The position numbers and the translations under genes were made by a program. Shown here in pieces: positions 53,887 through 63,461 of a stretch of DNA of 64,000 bases. Position 1 is the first letter of the stretch; every line of letters starts with the position of its first letter. Source of the DNA: Symbiodinium natans (taxonomy: Eukaryota; Sar; Dinophyceae; Suessiales; Symbiodiniaceae); the NCBI GenBank assembly GCA_905221605.1, contig CAJNDS010002213.1:1381121-1445120 (forward strand). The letters run 5' to 3'. The notes under the pieces are model-generated. The model did not search any database. It saw nothing but the letters and a program-made list of their open reading frames with translations, and was not told the DNA's origin.

Positions 53887-54544
53887 CTCGTTTCACTGGC
53901 TTTCAGCCATGTGTCAGGCGGCTTTTAGCCATGGTCCACTCAACACCGCCATTGCTCATGCTGGCCGCTGCCTTTAGGACTTAGACTTATATATAGTGCT
54001 GCATATCGTATAGAATAATATAAATATAGTATAGCATAGTATAGTATTAGAATTAGTATAGTATAGTCTATGTTTCTATGCTGTGTGCGCATGTTAGATT
54101 GAAACTTGAACAGGGCAGGCCTGCAGAGCAGACTTGGTAGCTTGATTATCTGTCTTCTCCAGTCGCAAAGTCAAAAAGGCAGACAACGCAGCCAGTCTTT
54201 TTGTTCTTATGGCTTCTGACTTTGGACTCGATGATCAGAAATCATGTAAGCGCCTAAAGCCCTAAAAGCGCTTAAAGCTTGACCCAAAGCCTAAAGCCTA
54301 AAGCCCTATCTGTGGCGCTGAAGCTTGGAGACCTGTGGCTGTAGCATGTGGCCATGTGACAACTGACAGAAGAGGGCTCAAGGGAAGACGCCATGCAACA
54401 TGCAACATTGATGTCGCTTTATGAAGTTGTGTGTGTGTGGGGGCCTCTGCCTTGCAACAACTCGTAACATGTTTTTGTTTAAGGGTTTAAGTTAAGGCTA
54501 AGGTGCAATGTGAACTTCACTGTCAGCCTAGATCTGACTGAGTC
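53887..54544 (+). other. Spacer before the methyltransferase gene
   Basis: Non-coding. TATAGTATAG repeats at 53985-54075, AAAGCC/TAAAGCC repeats at 54250-54310 and a GT run near 54428-54440. No defensible promoter element. Confidence 0.55.
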
Positions 54545-56491
54545 ATGGCAAATGCAAGCGCATCTAGTAGCCATGGCCATGGCCGCTGCTTGGAGAGGGC
54601 GCACTCCAATCCTGGAGAGCCTGAGTTGATGGTGCAGGCTTCAAGCCGGGTCTTGCAGGGAAGCAGCTTGCGCGAAGGGGATGCGCTGATGATATGCGCC
54701 AAGCAAAATTTATCTGGCTTTCAGTCACTCTACCCGCAAGACTGGGGGTCACCATCCATTGAGAACATGGCCAAGGCCACATTGTCTTGGGCTTCAGCTT
54801 GTTCAGGCAGTGAAGGTGCCTACTACGTAGCAGAAGCCATCAACAAGGCTTTTGATGATCTCTCGGTGCCACTGAGACTCAAGCACCGCTTTTCGTGTGA
54901 GATCAACAAAGATAAGCAACGATGGATCCATGCGGTGCTGGCCTCTGGCCCTGTCTTCTCAGCAGCAGAGCCAGAAGAGCCAGCAAAGCCCCCAAGTGGC
55001 CCAAGTGCAAGTCAATGTGACTATGGCCCTAACAAAGACAAAGACTCAGACTCAGACTCAGACAATGACCCCGAAGCAACTCGGAAGGCAGACTCAGATT
55101 CAGATTCGAACTCTGAGTCTTCAGAAGGGACTGTGCAGCACAGGTGCATCTTTCAGGATGTGCAAGATTTGGGCGCAGAGCATGCTCCTTGTGTTGTGCA
55201 CAACACCAAGTGCCAGGTTCCTGAAGTGGACATGTTTGTTTGTGGTGTGAGTTGCAAGGACATATCTAAGGCGAATCCAAACCGGGACCCATCCAAGATC
55301 GTGCTGTCTCAAAAGACATCCCCAGGGGGATCGGCCCAGACATGGTCCGGGTTTGATTCCTTTGTGTCCACAAAGCAGCCAGGCATAGTCATTTTTGAGA
55401 ATGTGGATGCGATAGAGGAGCCAGCAGGGCCTAAGGCCGAGTCCCCGTCCAACTTGGACTTTGTTCTCCAGCGCATGACTGCCCTGGGTTATGAATCCCA
55501 GACCATGATGACTGATGCGTTGCAGTTTGGTCTTCCTGCCAGGCGCCGTCGTGTCTACATATGTTTCATCCGCAAGGGATATTGCAAGTTTGCGTTTCAA
55601 AGGCGGCCTTTGACAGAAGTAGTCCCCATGTTCAGAAGCATGGTCTCATCCTGTGTGAGATCGCCGCCCTGTGCCTCTCATGTCCTCTTAGACTCACAAG
55701 ACGACGCTGTTGCAGCTGGTTTGCTGGAAGCGCAAGCCAAAAAGACCAAAGCTCTAGAGCGTGAGGAGGCTGCTAAGAAGGCTAAAGACAACCCGAAAGC
55801 CAAGGCCAAATCTAAGTCAGCGGCCAAATCTAAGTCAGCGTCCAAACCTACTGGCGAAGCTTGGGTCGAGCAGCACATTAAGTACAGCCAGAAGCTGAAC
55901 ATGCGTTGGGGGCAGCGTCCTGGCCGTGATTTGGAGACCAACGAGTGGTTCTTAACCTTGTCTGAACGTGAAAAGGATGTGCTTGTTTTGTCAAGGACAG
56001 AGGCGCCGCATGCGGCGTTCAGAAATCTCAGCCAATCAGTTGGCCGAGTGCATGGCAACAACTGGAATGCTGATAGAAGGCAGTATGAGGCTCCCACTAT
56101 GCTGCCCACTCAGCTGCTTTTTGTTGAAATCACAAAGCCAGCAAGGCTTCTCTTAGGTAGAGAGTCCCTGATGCTGTTGGGATTCCCAGTCCTCCGGTTC
56201 CTGAAAACCATGACAGAGGCCGGTTTCAATTCTGTTGACGACCCGTTGCCAGAGACGCAAAATCAAATGCCAGATGGACAGCCTGTCAAAAAAAGGAAGC
56301 GAAGGGTCACAGACCGGGTTTGGCTTTCCGAGGCACTTATGGCAGACCTTGCGGGAAACGCAATGGCCCTTCCAGTGCTCCTTGCTATCATTCAATCTGC
56401 CTTGTGTGCTCTTCCTATCCGTGGCCAGGCAAAGCCCATCTCTGACAAAGACGCAGAAGCCGCGTTGTCAGCCCTGGCCCTTGTGGTTTGA
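54545..56491 (+). CDS. C5-cytosine DNA methyltransferase (transposon cargo)
   Basis: An uninterrupted 648-codon frame from ATG to TGA. It would transfer a methyl group from S-adenosylmethionine to carbon 5 of cytosine. Motifs in order: I, SACSGSEGAYY (about 84-94); II, SCEINKDKQRW (117-127); IV, DMFVCGVSCKDIS (229-241) with the candidate catalytic Cys at 237; VI, FENVDAIEE (284-292); VIII, QFGLPARRRRVYI (327-339); a target-domain region with a Lys/Ala-rich insert (400-440); LLGRESLMLLGFP (536-548), matching the usual E-x-x-x-LQGFP segment; and X, AGNAMALPVLL (603-613). The usual Pro-Cys of motif IV is Ser-Cys. An Asp/Ser-rich insert (about 160-195) separates motifs II and III. No BAH, PWWP or chromodomain is seen. 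All key motifs present and no frameshift: probably functional, unlike the transposase. Confidence 0.85.
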   Translation: MANASASSSHGHGRCLERAHSNPGEPELMVQASSRVLQGSSLREGDALMICAKQNLSGFQSLYPQDWGSPSIENMAKATLSWASACSGSEGAYYVAEAINKAFDDLSVPLRLKHRFSCEINKDKQRWIHAVLASGPVFSAAEPEEPAKPPSGPSASQCDYGPNKDKDSDSDSDNDPEATRKADSDSDSNSESSEGTVQHRCIFQDVQDLGAEHAPCVVHNTKCQVPEVDMFVCGVSCKDISKANPNRDPSKIVLSQKTSPGGSAQTWSGFDSFVSTKQPGIVIFENVDAIEEPAGPKAESPSNLDFVLQRMTALGYESQTMMTDALQFGLPARRRRVYICFIRKGYCKFAFQRRPLTEVVPMFRSMVSSCVRSPPCASHVLLDSQDDAVAAGLLEAQAKKTKALEREEAAKKAKDNPKAKAKSKSAAKSKSASKPTGEAWVEQHIKYSQKLNMRWGQRPGRDLETNEWFLTLSEREKDVLVLSRTEAPHAAFRNLSQSVGRVHGNNWNADRRQYEAPTMLPTQLLFVEITKPARLLLGRESLMLLGFPVLRFLKTMTEAGFNSVDDPLPETQNQMPDGQPVKKRKRRVTDRVWLSEALMADLAGNAMALPVLLAIIQSALCALPIRGQAKPISDKDAEAALSALALVV

Positions 56492-56924
56492 GGTGAGCCT
56501 TCTCGATCGGGCTGGGGGCTTTCGTCCACTTTTGCAGGCAGCCGTGTCGCGCAGAGCTGCGCAAGGAGGAAAAAATAAACAGTGCGCAGCTGCAGTGTTT
56601 AGGGATTAGGGACGATGCTTTGCATTTGAAGCCAAGCTGAAGCTTTGTTGCCACTAGACTGTCCCCACATGTAGCCTAGGGCCTAGGGCCTAGTACCTGT
56701 TGGAGAGCAAGCCTTAGGGGATGGTGGGCTCTGTTTGGTTGACAAGGCTCAGGGTGGGAACACAGGAGGACAACGTGACAAGAAGGATGAATGTGTGAGA
56801 ATGAACAAATTCAAAGCAGTCAAAGCAGTCAAAGCATACCTTAAAGAAGTCTTGAACAATTAGCATTGCTAATTATTAGCAACCACAAGCGCAATGTCAA
56901 TGTTAATAGCTTCGGCTTCAATGA
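56492..56924 (+). other. Spacer between the methyltransferase and the right inverted repeat
   Basis: Non-coding, with short CCTAGGG repeats (56675-56692) and a tandem CAAAGCAGT near 56812-56835. No gene. Confidence 0.6.
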
Positions 56925-57404
56925 AGTGTCTGACAACTGTTTTTTGTACAGCTATGAAGTTTTACAACCTAGTTGTTTGCACTAGTCTTGACGTTCAAGA
57001 CCATTGTAAGCAACCATTTGGTACTCGTTGAAAAAACCCAAACGCATAGTCAAACAAGTGTTGTGCATAGTTTTTTAAGGTGCAATTTTTCCAAGAATTG
57101 TTTGCAATAGTTTTGGTGTTTAAAGAACTTTGCAAAAACAAATGTCTGCAATAGTTTGGGGTTTTCAAAAGTATTGCAAAACAATTGCATGCAATAGTTT
57201 GTCTTTTTGAAACTATTGCAAAACAATTGCGTGCAATAGTTGTGTTTTTTCAAACTATTGCAAAACAATTGCGTGCAATAGTTGTGTTTTTTGAAACTAT
57301 TGCAAAAACAATTGTGCGAACAATTGCGGGTGTTTTCCTCTCTCTAAACATTGGGGGGGTGTATAAAAACATGGTTTTGTATCAGGCTTCTTGAAAACAT
57401 TCAA
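56925..57404 (-). repeat. Right terminal inverted repeat with subterminal motif array
   Basis: Inverted relative to 36646-37150. The array of GCAATAGTTTG and AAAACAATTGC units runs from about 57100 to 57330, with at least five units. The outer 18 bases match the left end exactly. The section 57330-57380 differs from the left end, so the ends have diverged between the tip and the motif array. Confidence 0.9.
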
Positions 57405-57412
57405 CTTTTGTT
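57405..57412. other. Right copy of the 8-bp target duplication
   Basis: CTTTTGTT on +, identical to 36638-36645. On minus it covers the codons for Gln and Lys plus two bases of Glu, ending exactly on a codon edge. Confidence 0.92.
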
Positions 57413-60400
57413 CATCAGCCTCTTCTTCATCCAGAATACCCTTTTCACCATCTTTTTGTGACACATTGGTCATCTGCAGCGCTTGTGGTGCTGAGGAGGA
57501 CGAAGATTCTGCTCCCCCACTTACTGGTGGTTGAAAAGCGTTCCTGTCAGGAATCTCCAATCCCTTTGCCCTTTGAAAGGACACATGGTTTGCCACATCC
57601 ACCAAATGCTTCAACTGGGCCAGCCGGTCCTCAGACATCTCTTCGTGAGAATACTTGCAGCCAAATCGCACACGACATCTCCCTTTGAGATAGTAGTCGA
57701 AACAGCAATGGTGGAACCCCGCGTCCCTTAGTGCCTTCCTGGAAGCATTGTCCCAGGATTTGCCAGGCTCCCAAGTCCCTTCCAATGCCATGTCATCGTC
57801 GTGAAGATACCTGCACGCAGTCCCATATTTACAACCACTTTGATTGTAATACAGACACAGCCGTTTCTTCGTTTCACCCAGCGTAGGCTCACCTTTCGAT
57901 GTCCCTTTGCCATAGTTGTACTGGGCTCGGAAGGCCGAATCCTCCCGCTCCTGCTGCGCCTCATCCACTGTACCTTCATCAGTTGGAGGGCCACCGATGT
58001 CCCCATCCTCGTCACCAGTTTTTTGGCTGTTCTTTGGCTCAGTTGGCTCTCCTTCAGGCCACCCTTCACCGTAGCGACGATGTTCATAGGAACACCCATC
58101 TCCATTTCGACACCTCCCTTGATTGAAGAACCTGCACAGCTTACTGTATCCAAGTGACACAGTCTTCGGAGTCGTGTGAGCCTTTTTGTACTGTTCGGGA
58201 TCCATATAGGCTTCTATTGGCCTGTTTTCCCTCTTACTCATCTCCTCGACTGCACCATCAAGCTCTTGCAGAAATCGCTTGGTGTCCAACCACAGCTCGT
58301 TCCAAAGCTCATCTTTCCCTTTGCTCAGCAACATTGCCACCGCTTCACCCACGACTGGTCCACTAAATCTTCTTTTCTTGCGTGCCAGTTCGTAGAGCGC
58401 GTCGTGGTACTGCTTCCGGGAAAAAGTGGTTGTTTCTTCCACACCGACACGTTCTTTCTCCTCAGGCTTCCAATCATCACTTAGCAAGATGTTGTATGCG
58501 CTCCGAGCCTCATTATTCAGGAATGCATGATCTGCAATACTCTCCACAATCACGTCCATTGACCGACTCAGCAACATCCCAGTGATTTTGCCCACGTAGT
58601 CATTATCAATGGTTTCATCTTCCAGGAGATTTCGACAGATCTTTTCTCCATAGAGCTGTTTCTGCTCCGCCTCCTCTTGTTCCTTCGAGGATGCTTTTGA
58701 CTCGGCAAACCACTCACGAGACTGCGGTTCCTCCGACTTCCAGTCCCATTGACCATCGGAACCTTTGTACCATTGACCAGTCTGCCATGAGCCTGTCCAC
58801 CATGTACCCCAGCTGCTGTCCTTCCATTTGCGCAGCTTTGAAGAGGAATCCTCCTCGTCCTCTTCCAAAACCAGAAAGGTGTCCAAGATTATGGTACCAT
58901 CATCTTCCACTCGTTTCACTGTTCCATTGACAGTATCACCAAATTGGAACTGATGTACATTGTTCCCTTCTGCAGGAACCAATACATTTATATCACCATA
59001 GTCCAAAAAGGCTCCATACCCATTGATGCAGCGCACTAGACCAATGATCTTGTCTCCCTCTTGATAGCAATGTGTCCCAGGTGATTCCAAGGCTCCCGCT
59101 CGGGGCACTTTCTTTGCATGCTCTTCAGAAACCATTTCTGTATCATCGGCTCCTGGCGCATCCTTTGTCTTCACCTTTGGGTCACACTGCTCGTCCTGCT
59201 CCACGAGTCCCACAAGCTCATCTTTTTTGTGCTCCTGGATTTCAGGACCTCCCTTTTTCTCTGCCAAAGGCTTTGCCTCATCTGCTTCAGTTCGCTCGGT
59301 GTCGACTTCCGGTGAACTTCCAGACGGCAACGCCTCTCCCTTCATGGGAGTGGACCCATCATTGGTGTCCTTTGTCACACCTTCTGCAGCAGGCAAATTT
59401 TCTTCCGCTGCAGGGCGATTGAGTTGTTCATCCACGGCAGGCACACTTTCTTCCACCGCAGGCTCCTTTGGTTCCATGGTTTCCAAAGGAGAATTGCCAC
59501 CATCATTGACCACAGCTGCCTCATTGGCTCCGGTGTAGTCCTTGTCATTTCGTTCCTCGCGGCTAACTTCAGGTTGCACCAGTGCGTCCACCTGTGAACC
59601 TCCATCATCAGCTGCTGCGGAGACCTGCGCCCCATTGTTGCAGTCGCCCGTGGAACGTAACACCATATGCACCTCAACCTGTGCCTCCTTTGCACTCCAG
59701 GTACTATCTGGTGCATCGACCCGCGCTTCATTGGCGCTCCAGGCCTCATCTTTCCGATCAACCGTGTCTCCAGCAGTTTCAGAAGTTTCCTTTTCCCTTT
59801 GAATGGCAGAATTCTCGGCACCAAACGAAGAGACCTCCTCAGTCGTAATGCACAACTTTTTCTCTTCGCCATCCAAATCTCCAGGGCCATCTTCCTGAAC
59901 GACAGGTACCACATCCACCACTCGCTCTTCTGCAGCCGACACAATTCCGATCTCCACATTGGGCATTTTTTCTTCTGGACCCACCGATTCCACCGCTGCC
60001 ACACCCTCAGAAAGCATCCCCATTTCTTCCCGATCCAGATGTTGAGCTTCAGCGATGTCTGCTCGGTTTCCAGAAATCCCCTCTTCTTCAGGAGAACCCG
60101 AGGTCGGGGCGTCACCACCACCCCTAGGACCGCTATCCCCGATAGTAGAGGAAAAATCCTTTTCACTTACACTATTTACACTGCTGTTCACACTTTCCAT
60201 GCTACCCTGCTGTGCCTTAGAAGACTCAGTAGATGACGGAGACGAGGTAGCACCCAGCGCTGGCTCATCTTCCACAGGGACAATGCCCATTCCAACACCT
60301 GGCCCCTCACTATTTCCAGCCATTCCAGTCTTCTTAGGCCCCACCCATTGGGTATCTCCAGTGTCCAAGCAGTAAAAATATTCTCTCCCATCCTCGTGAA

Positions 60401-61040
60401 AATGGCGTTCCCATGTCTTCCCATCGCAGTCGATGATTGGAAGGTCAGCAGCTTGAGACGCTTTGCCTCCACCATCAGCGTATAAGTCTTCATCTGACTC
60501 CTGCTGTATTCTTGCTGCCTCCAATTCCAGGATTTCTCCTTCGCTCATCACCATAGCAACAGGAACGACTCCTTCTGTGTCCCCAACGACGAGGATACTG
60601 CCTTTTGTCGCAGCAACAGGCGCAGTTTCTTCCGCTTCACCTGTCAACAGATCACCACTTTCAGCCGCGAAACTCACTTTGTTGCGAGCTCGCTTGGAAA
60701 CAGGGATAACATCCCCAACCAGTTCTGTCTGGCACCCTTGCTCCACCATCTTTGACGTAGAGGAGCTTGTTGTTGGCGCTCCCGTTGATTCAGCAGATTC
60801 CGCAGCTCGAAGAAGATGCCCATGTTTGCTCAGAAGGCGCAGCAAAACTACTTCCATCTGGTCTTCCAGTCCTTCCACCACCGGCTTCTCTTCGCCACGC
60901 ATACCACCAACATCAACCAGAGCTTCCACATTGGGAACAACTTTTTCACCCGTTGCAGACCGTTTGACACCACTTTCACCTTGATCGCCCACATTGGAGC
61001 TCGATGATGTCGCACCAGTCCGTAACCAGTTGGTCGCCAT
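57405..61040 (-). CDS. 5' part of the retrotransposon CCCH polyprotein (frame broken by the inner transposon)
   Basis: ATG at 61040, 52 bases after the primer-binding site; 1212 codons to the target duplication. The frame happens to run 35 codons further into the transposon end (stop at 57297), which is not original sequence. Domains: WW domain (205-237: W-x-R, EYFY, TQWVGP); long acidic, repeat-like linker; S1 RNA-binding fold (656-730: GLVRCINGYGAFLDYG, GDTVNGTVKRV); Trp/Gly-rich segment; three CCCH fingers at 969-987, 1062-1080 and 1113-1132 (C-x7-C-x5-C-x3-H twice, then C-x8). It continues as 32444-36637. Likely RNA-binding; no polymerase, integrase or protease motif. Positions 57405-57412 also serve as the right 8-bp duplication. 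Confidence 0.87.
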
Positions 61041-61092
61041 GGCTTCAAACTTCCACCCTAAATCCGAAACACAAACCGCAGGGAACCTAATT

Positions 61093-61105
61093 TGGGCTCA
61101 TAACC
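61093..61105 (-). promoter_or_regulatory. Primer-binding site, half initiator tRNA-Met type
   Basis: On minus, GGTTATGAGCCCA starts at the very end of the 5' LTR. It is complementary to GGGCTCATAACC, the anticodon arm of eukaryotic initiator tRNA-Met as in yeast, and not to a tRNA 3' end. Drosophila copia primes from a cleaved 5' half of this tRNA in the same way. Confidence 0.8.
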
Positions 61106-61327
61106 TACGGGGGGGACCGAAGGGGGACAAGAAACCAAACAGTCAACCCCAACAGAAGCCCTTGATTTCCCTGGATCAACCACACAACAAACCCAAACCA
61201 CAGGGCACTCACCTTTTACTACCAGGCACATGGCCCAGTCTTGAGCCATAAAAAATGATTTCCGGGTATATTAACCCTTTCAACTTCCAACACTAACTCT
61301 TTTTACAATACCAGTTGCAGCTCCGCA
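61106..61327 (-). repeat. 5' LTR of the retrotransposon
   Basis: 222 bp, begins TGCGGAGCTGC on minus and ends CCCCCCCGTA. Two mismatches against 31853-32074. The bases after it on + (61328-61332, TAGGG) are the right copy of the 5-bp target duplication. The ends are TG..TA and not the usual TG..CA. Confidence 0.95.
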
Positions 61328-63117
61328 TAGGGTTTAGGGTTCAGAGCTTTACAGCTTACAGTATGTAGCTTGTGCTGGTGTGCAGTTGGGGGGTTCATTG
61401 CTAGTGTTGCAAAACTTGGTCGCGCAGTGGTACCCTTTACCCTGTTTTTTGGTTCTGGGTTCCCGTTTAAAGTACCCCACCAAAAACATAAGGTACCCTT
61501 ATTATGGTATGGTTAGTGGGCCACTAAGAAGAGAGATCTAGACCACTCCGGGATAGGTCTTGATGTTGGTTTGTAAATTCGCAACCACAGACCATAAGGA
61601 TTCCCCAAGTGCAGTCTAATTCGTCTATTTGTAGGCATGTTCAAACTAAACCCTAACCCTAAACCGTGGCTAACTAAGATTTTTTCGTATCTGAAAAAGC
61701 AGCAGAGGAGATGAGCTGTCAACCAGAAACCGCCCGCAGCACGCGCAAATTGTCCTTGTCAGGGACTGGGCGCAAACGGTCTCAACCCTAAACACTGAAC
61801 CCTACTAAACCCTAAGCACACCCCAAACCCAGCAGACTTTCAAGGCAGCGAGTTTAGGTTGGCAGCAGGAACCCTAAATCCTAATCCCTAAACCCTAAAC
61901 CCTAACCCCTAAACCCTAAACCCTAAGCCCTAATCCAAGGGATCGGAGAGGGCAAGGGCTCAGAGAGGGTGATCTAAGTTTCAGGGTTCAGGATTTGGGG
62001 TGCCCTGATTCCCTCCCAAACTGTCAACCCTTTCTACTAAACCCTAAAACCTGAAACCCCTAAACCCTAAACCCCAAACCCCAAACCCTAAACCCCAAAC
62101 CCTAAACCCTATTCCTATAAACCCTAAACCCTATTCCTAAACCCTGAACCCACATCCTTACCAAAGAACCGGTGGCCTTGAGCTTGGCGGCGGCTTGGCG
62201 TCGGGGGTTTGTAGGGCTCATGGCTTCATGCAATGGAGGGTTCAGGGCTGACCCTAGGCCCTAACCCTAAACCCTAAACTCTAAATCCGAATCCCTCAAT
62301 CCGAAAACTTAATTCCCTTATATAGTCCCAGAATAGCCCCTGTCATGAACACCTAGTGTCCCCGATTTATGAGGGTCACTCCATTACCCTGCAACCTTGA
62401 ATCCCCCGACACCCTACGGTGCCCTTTTCCTACGCTTCCCATTCTCGGCAGAACCCTGAGCACCCCCCTAGTACCCTGTCATACCCTCGAATACCCTTAC
62501 AACGCCCTAAACCCTAAACACTCTGATACCCTCTAGTACCTTGCAATACCCTTTCATCCCACATAGCCTTGATTCGAGCAAGCCTTGACCCTCCACCCGC
62601 GAATCATTCCTGGCGGGTTGAGGGTTTAGGGTTTATAGGGTTTAGGGCTTTTAGGGTTTAGGGTTTGTAGGGTTTAGGGTCTAGGGTTGTTTCGGGTTCC
62701 CGAAGTCTTGGAAGTAGGGTGCAGGTTAAGGGACGCAATGGAGAAGTCGCATATGTTGAGCCCCCAATCTCTGCAGGCTGCGTGCTGAGCACAGAGACAC
62801 ATACAATCAAAAAAGGTGTGGCGAAGGGATTGGTTTTTCGGATGTCTAGAACAGAAGGTCAGGGTTTTAGCATATCATTTTTTTTTTATATTTTTTGGAA
62901 GGGAGGGGCAGAGAGCAGCGGGCGCAAATGAAACTTCACCAACACCGCCCCCGGCACAGGGAGGCTAGCAATGGGGTGCGATAGGTTGGATTAAGGGGGG
63001 AATAAGAAGATCTGATTTTTCTGGATATATAATTTCATTTTTTGATGAATCTACTCTATAAAACGCTACGGTCAAACCAGCCCTACGCGGTGCGTCACGC
63101 CTCGGAGTGCCCCAGCC
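61328..63117. other. Gene-free flank with telomere-like units
   Basis: TTTAGGG units resume at the LTR edge. CCCTAAA and CCCCAAA units are dense at 61868-62150. Several CCCT-ending short runs (62390-62560) look like further-decayed monomers. A GGTACCCTT inversion lies near 61429-61502. No supportable gene. Confidence 0.55.
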
Positions 63118-63461
63118 CCAAAATTTTCCGGAAATTTCTGGACCCCGGCGAGCAAGCCGCTTTGGCCTACCCGGGACCCAAAATTTCCGGGAAATTTTGG
63201 GGCTTGGGCTGTGCCCTTTGAAAGGCTGGGCCTCTTCGACGGCCGCAAGCCGGATTCGCTCCCCTAAATTTCTGGAAAATTTCTGGTTCCGGGTAGCCCG
63301 AAGCCTCGGTCCCTAAATTTCCGGAAAATTTGCTTCATCGCTTTCCTAAATTTTCCGAAAATTTACACACCCAAAATTTTCAGGAAATTTAGGAAACGGA
63401 TGCAGCCTGATCATGTTCAGAAGCCACGGCCCAGCTCCCTAAATTTCCGGAAAATTTAGGG
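63118..63461. repeat. Cluster of seven AAATTTCCGGAAAATTT palindromes
   Basis: Copies at 63118-63141, 63178-63200, 63263-63286, 63312-63331, 63345-63364, 63371-63393 and 63437-63461. Each is a 20-25 bp near-palindrome centred on CCGG or a variant, usually flanked CCTAAA/CCAAAA and TTTAGG/TTCTGG. The spacers are unrelated and of 6-62 bp. Confidence 0.9.

Larger units (their letters stand above)
36646..57404 (+). mobile_element. Giant hAT-like DNA transposon (20.8 kb) with cytosine methyltransferase and other cargo
   Basis: Both ends read inward TTGAATGTTTTCAAGAAG and are flanked by identical 8-bp duplications. Inverted ends of about 0.5 kb carry many CAATTGTTTTGCAATAG-type subterminal repeats, probable transposase sites. 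The insertion splits the retrotransposon frame, and conceptual removal with one duplication restores that frame without a stop. All genes read on +: a split transposase (37576-46276), a phosphatase-like/ankyrin gene within its intron (39286-42859), a multi-exon helical protein (47351-53886) and a C5-MTase (54545-56491). Typical hAT elements are 2-5 kb, so this one is exceptionally large. KDZ/Zisupton also gives 8-bp duplications, but the transposase motifs fit hAT better. Confidence 0.9.
31853..61327 (-). mobile_element. LTR retrotransposon, copia-type primer site, one giant CCCH reading frame, no pol found
   Basis: Read on minus, it runs from the 5' LTR (61327-61106) through the primer-binding site, a leader, a reading frame of about 2609 codons and a polypurine tract to the 3' LTR (32074-31853). 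Both LTRs are 222 bp with two mismatches, and the flanks are TAGGG on both sides, so the insertion is recent and intact at its ends. Without the nested 20759-bp transposon and its extra 8-bp duplication the element is 8708 bp. The frame has RNA-binding modules (S1, WW, six CCCH fingers) but I find no aspartic protease, HHCC integrase, reverse transcriptase YxDD or RNase H motif. It is therefore presumably non-autonomous, moved by a copia helper. Confidence 0.88.

Noticed and set aside
57297..57404. C-terminal tail of the right-hand retrotransposon frame
   Set aside because: These 35 codons read through the transposon terminus; the original frame leaves at the target duplication.
32444..61040. 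Reverse transcriptase or integrase in the minus-strand frame
   Set aside because: Asp-Asp pairs occur only in acidic low-complexity runs, and no HHCC or DD35E spacing is visible.
31853..61327. A 29-kb composite transposon moved by its 222-bp direct repeats
   Set aside because: The repeats have the primer site and polypurine tract of LTRs and belong only to the outer 8.7-kb element.
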